Shown piece by piece: positions 14,965 through 16,330 of a stretch of DNA of 16,330 bases. Both the position numbers and the translations under genes were made by a program. Each line of letters opens with the position of its first letter. Within the stretch, counting starts at the first letter, position 1. The notes beneath the pieces are model-generated. The model was given only the letters and a program-made list of their open reading frames with translations. It was not told where the DNA came from and ran no database searches. Source of the DNA: Proteobacteria bacterium UBA1148 (GTDB lineage Bacteria > Pseudomonadota > Gammaproteobacteria > Steroidobacterales > Rariloculaceae); assembly GCA_002311835.1 (NCBI GenBank), contig DBZY01000057.1, positions 959 to 17,288 of the forward strand, written 5' to 3'.

Positions 14965-15014
14965 TACCGATCTCTCTACCCTCGAATGATTTTAATTCTA
15001 CTCCTATATCGGTA
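14965..15014. repeat. Spaced inverted repeat TACCGAT/ATCGGTA, candidate operator
   Basis: TACCGAT at 14965-14971 and its exact reverse complement at 15008-15014 have centres 43 bases apart, about four helical turns. A related ACCGGTA sits at 14894-14900. The location between divergent genes suits a regulator binding two sites on one DNA face. A 7-base repeat may also arise by chance in about 400 bases. Confidence 0.3.
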
Positions 15015-15088
15015 CTCACAGACAAATGCTCGATCGGCCTTATCTCTCAATGCTCTACCTACTCAACAAAAATTACCGCCAAAGTTTC

Positions 15089-15118
15089 TTGACCTTAGAT
15101 GGCGTTCTACTCTATTTT
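15089..15118 (+). promoter_or_regulatory. Sigma70-like promoter for the di-heme cytochrome gene
   Basis: The -35 TTGACC (15089-15094, 5 of 6 matches) and -10 TATTTT (15113-15118, 4 of 6) have an 18-base spacer. It would give a leader of roughly 150 bases before the ATG at 15278, long enough for additional control. Confidence 0.5.
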
Positions 15119-15277
15119 TTAGACAATCGAAATATTAGTTCAAACCGGACTTATGCTATTCCCAGGGTATCCACGAAATACGCTAGCATGAAAGCTCACA
15201 CTTCGAAGTATCAGAGCGGGCAAATTGGAGAATGATAGCGCCACAATCGTGGTATAGAAGACTGAGGGCAACTACGA

Positions 15278-16321
15278 ATGAGACAACGCATTGGTTTAAC
15301 GATTCTTAGCCTGATCAGCCTCACCAGTTTTAATGTGGGTCTTAAAGCGCAATCGATGCAACATCCGCCAGATTGGCCAGACTGGGCGTACGGGCTTCTA
15401 TCGCCGCTAGCACCAGGCGACCGGGTAGCCCCTCCCTGCCCACCCACAGCCAAGCCGATCGAGTGCGGGTATATGGGACAGCCCGTGCCCGATGACGGCA
15501 TCAAACGAACATTGCCAGATACCTCAGCATCCTTTACCAGGAACGAAGCTTATTTCGGTTATGGCCCCGCGGACTGGTACCCAAACGATCACCCACTGAT
15601 GCCGGATATTGTTGCCAAAGGAAAAGAGTCTGAGGGACTGCAAGCCTGCGCGCTCTGCCACTATCCAAATGGCCAGGGCAAGATGGAAAATGGCCACGTT
15701 TCAGGTTTGTCTGCCACCTATATCCTCCAACAACTTGAAGCTTTTGAGAATGGTACCCGGCGCAGCGCTGATCCGCGCAAAGCAAATACGAATGTGATGG
15801 CGATGATCGCTACCCGACTCACAGATGGTGAAAAGCAACAGGTTGCCGAATATTACTCATCGATGGACTATCGCCCCATGGTTCGTGTAATTGAAGCCGT
15901 AGAGGCACCACAAGTCCGCTCTACCAACAATGGCCTGATGTTACCCGTTCCGGATATGCCGCCTACACCCCTAGGACAACGAATTATAGAGGTGCCTGAG
16001 GATCCGGAAAAAACCGAAATGATGCGGGATCCACGAGGTGGGTTTATCGCTTACGTACCCGTGGGCAGCCTTGTAAAAGGCGAGCGACTTGTAAATACAG
16101 GCGACAGTAAAACAATACAGTGTGGAATCTGTCATGGGCCAGATCATATGGGGCTTGGCATAGTACCGGGCATTGCTGGACGTACCGCAAGCTATACCAT
16201 GCGACAACTATGGGATATCAAGCAGGGAACTCGTCAAAGCCCTCTGATGACCCCTGTAGTAGCCAACCTGAGCGCCGAAGACATGCTGAATATCTCAGCA
16301 TACATCGCATCCTTACCCTAG
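15278..16321 (+). CDS. Secreted di-heme c-type cytochrome
   Basis: Periplasmic electron carrier. The 347 residues have a signal peptide ending near LKA-QS (24/25) and two heme c sites: CALCH at 124-128 and CGICH at 282-286. Likely axial methionines are M174 (in VMAMIATRLT) and M324 (in LMTPVVANLS), placed equivalently in the two halves. Each half ends in the usual YYSSM/YIASL helix. The layout resembles tandem cytochrome c4-type domains, but the first domain is preceded by about 95 extra residues that contain WYPNDHP and a cysteine pair (C54, C63). The ATG follows GAGGG at 9 bases. It is divergent from the DUF6152 genes. Its partner may be a periplasmic dehydrogenase or oxidase beyond the window end, 9 bases on; this is a guess from context. 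Confidence 0.9.
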   Translation: MRQRIGLTILSLISLTSFNVGLKAQSMQHPPDWPDWAYGLLSPLAPGDRVAPPCPPTAKPIECGYMGQPVPDDGIKRTLPDTSASFTRNEAYFGYGPADWYPNDHPLMPDIVAKGKESEGLQACALCHYPNGQGKMENGHVSGLSATYILQQLEAFENGTRRSADPRKANTNVMAMIATRLTDGEKQQVAEYYSSMDYRPMVRVIEAVEAPQVRSTNNGLMLPVPDMPPTPLGQRIIEVPEDPEKTEMMRDPRGGFIAYVPVGSLVKGERLVNTGDSKTIQCGICHGPDHMGLGIVPGIAGRTASYTMRQLWDIKQGTRQSPLMTPVVANLSAEDMLNISAYIASLP

Positions 16322-16330
16322 CAATTATTG

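Larger units (their letters stand above)
14841..15277. other. 437-base divergent intergenic region
   Basis: The region lies between the starts of the 351-residue gene (minus) and the cytochrome gene (plus), so it should hold promoters for both. It shows a plus-strand sigma70-like promoter (15089-15118), spaced TACCGAT/ATCGGTA repeats (14965-15014), a related ACCGGTA at 14894-14900, and a CCAC/GTGG repeat at 15241-15252. I could not find a convincing minus-strand promoter. Open frames here (for example 15026-15235, 69 codons) are not recognisable proteins and overlap the promoter. Confidence 0.6.

Noticed and set aside
15026..15235. 69-codon plus-strand frame in the divergent intergenic region
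   Set aside because: Composition is not protein-like, it matches no family I recognise, and it overlaps the promoter at 15089-15118.

Overview
The window looks like a chromosome segment of a free-living, probably marine or environmental gammaproteobacterium. The order rimP-nusA-infB-rbfA-truB-rpsO-pnp, all on the minus strand, is the classic gammaproteobacterial translation/RNA-turnover operon. The remaining genes are Gram-negative periplasmic and redox types. No rRNA, tRNA, IS element, phage gene or CRISPR array is visible. The species cannot be named from the sequence alone.

Housekeeping half (1-8740). Transcription runs right to left: rimP (30S maturation), nusA (elongation/termination), infB (IF2), rbfA (30S maturation), truB (tRNA pseudouridine-55), rpsO (S15) and pnp (PNPase). 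rpsO has its own good promoter (2676-2705) and a leader hairpin against its Shine-Dalgarno. An 11-bp hairpin with no U-tract after it separates rpsO from pnp. Upstream of rimP are two intrinsic-terminator hairpins in tandem, the second ending directly in front of the rimP start. This layout suggests an attenuated leader, possibly controlled by NusA itself.

Accessory half (8863-16321). Five tightly packed minus-strand genes form an apparent operon. They are a TRAP-type substrate-binding Tat lipoprotein (11122-12213), cobalt-type nitrile hydratase beta and alpha subunits, their accessory/activator protein, and an AlkA-like HhH-GPD DNA glycosylase whose start overlaps the accessory stop. The binding protein would capture a carboxylate-like ligand in the periplasm. 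Nitrile hydratase converts nitriles to amides in the cytoplasm. Neither the TRAP membrane subunits nor an amidase is in the window.

Upstream lie three periplasmic proteins of uncharacterised families: a small DUF6152 protein (12326-12691), a 276-residue protein (12736-13566), and a 351-residue protein (13785-14840). The last reads as a fusion of the first two folds. Both DUF6152 domains place His-His exactly at the predicted mature N-terminus and keep an Asn-Pro-His motif, which suggests a metal (possibly copper) site. Across a 437-bp divergent intergenic region, a secreted di-heme cytochrome c (15278-16321) runs on the plus strand to the window end. The most novel material is this DUF6152/276-residue-family/cytochrome block and its adjacency to the nitrile hydratase operon. 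A functional link between them is a hypothesis only.
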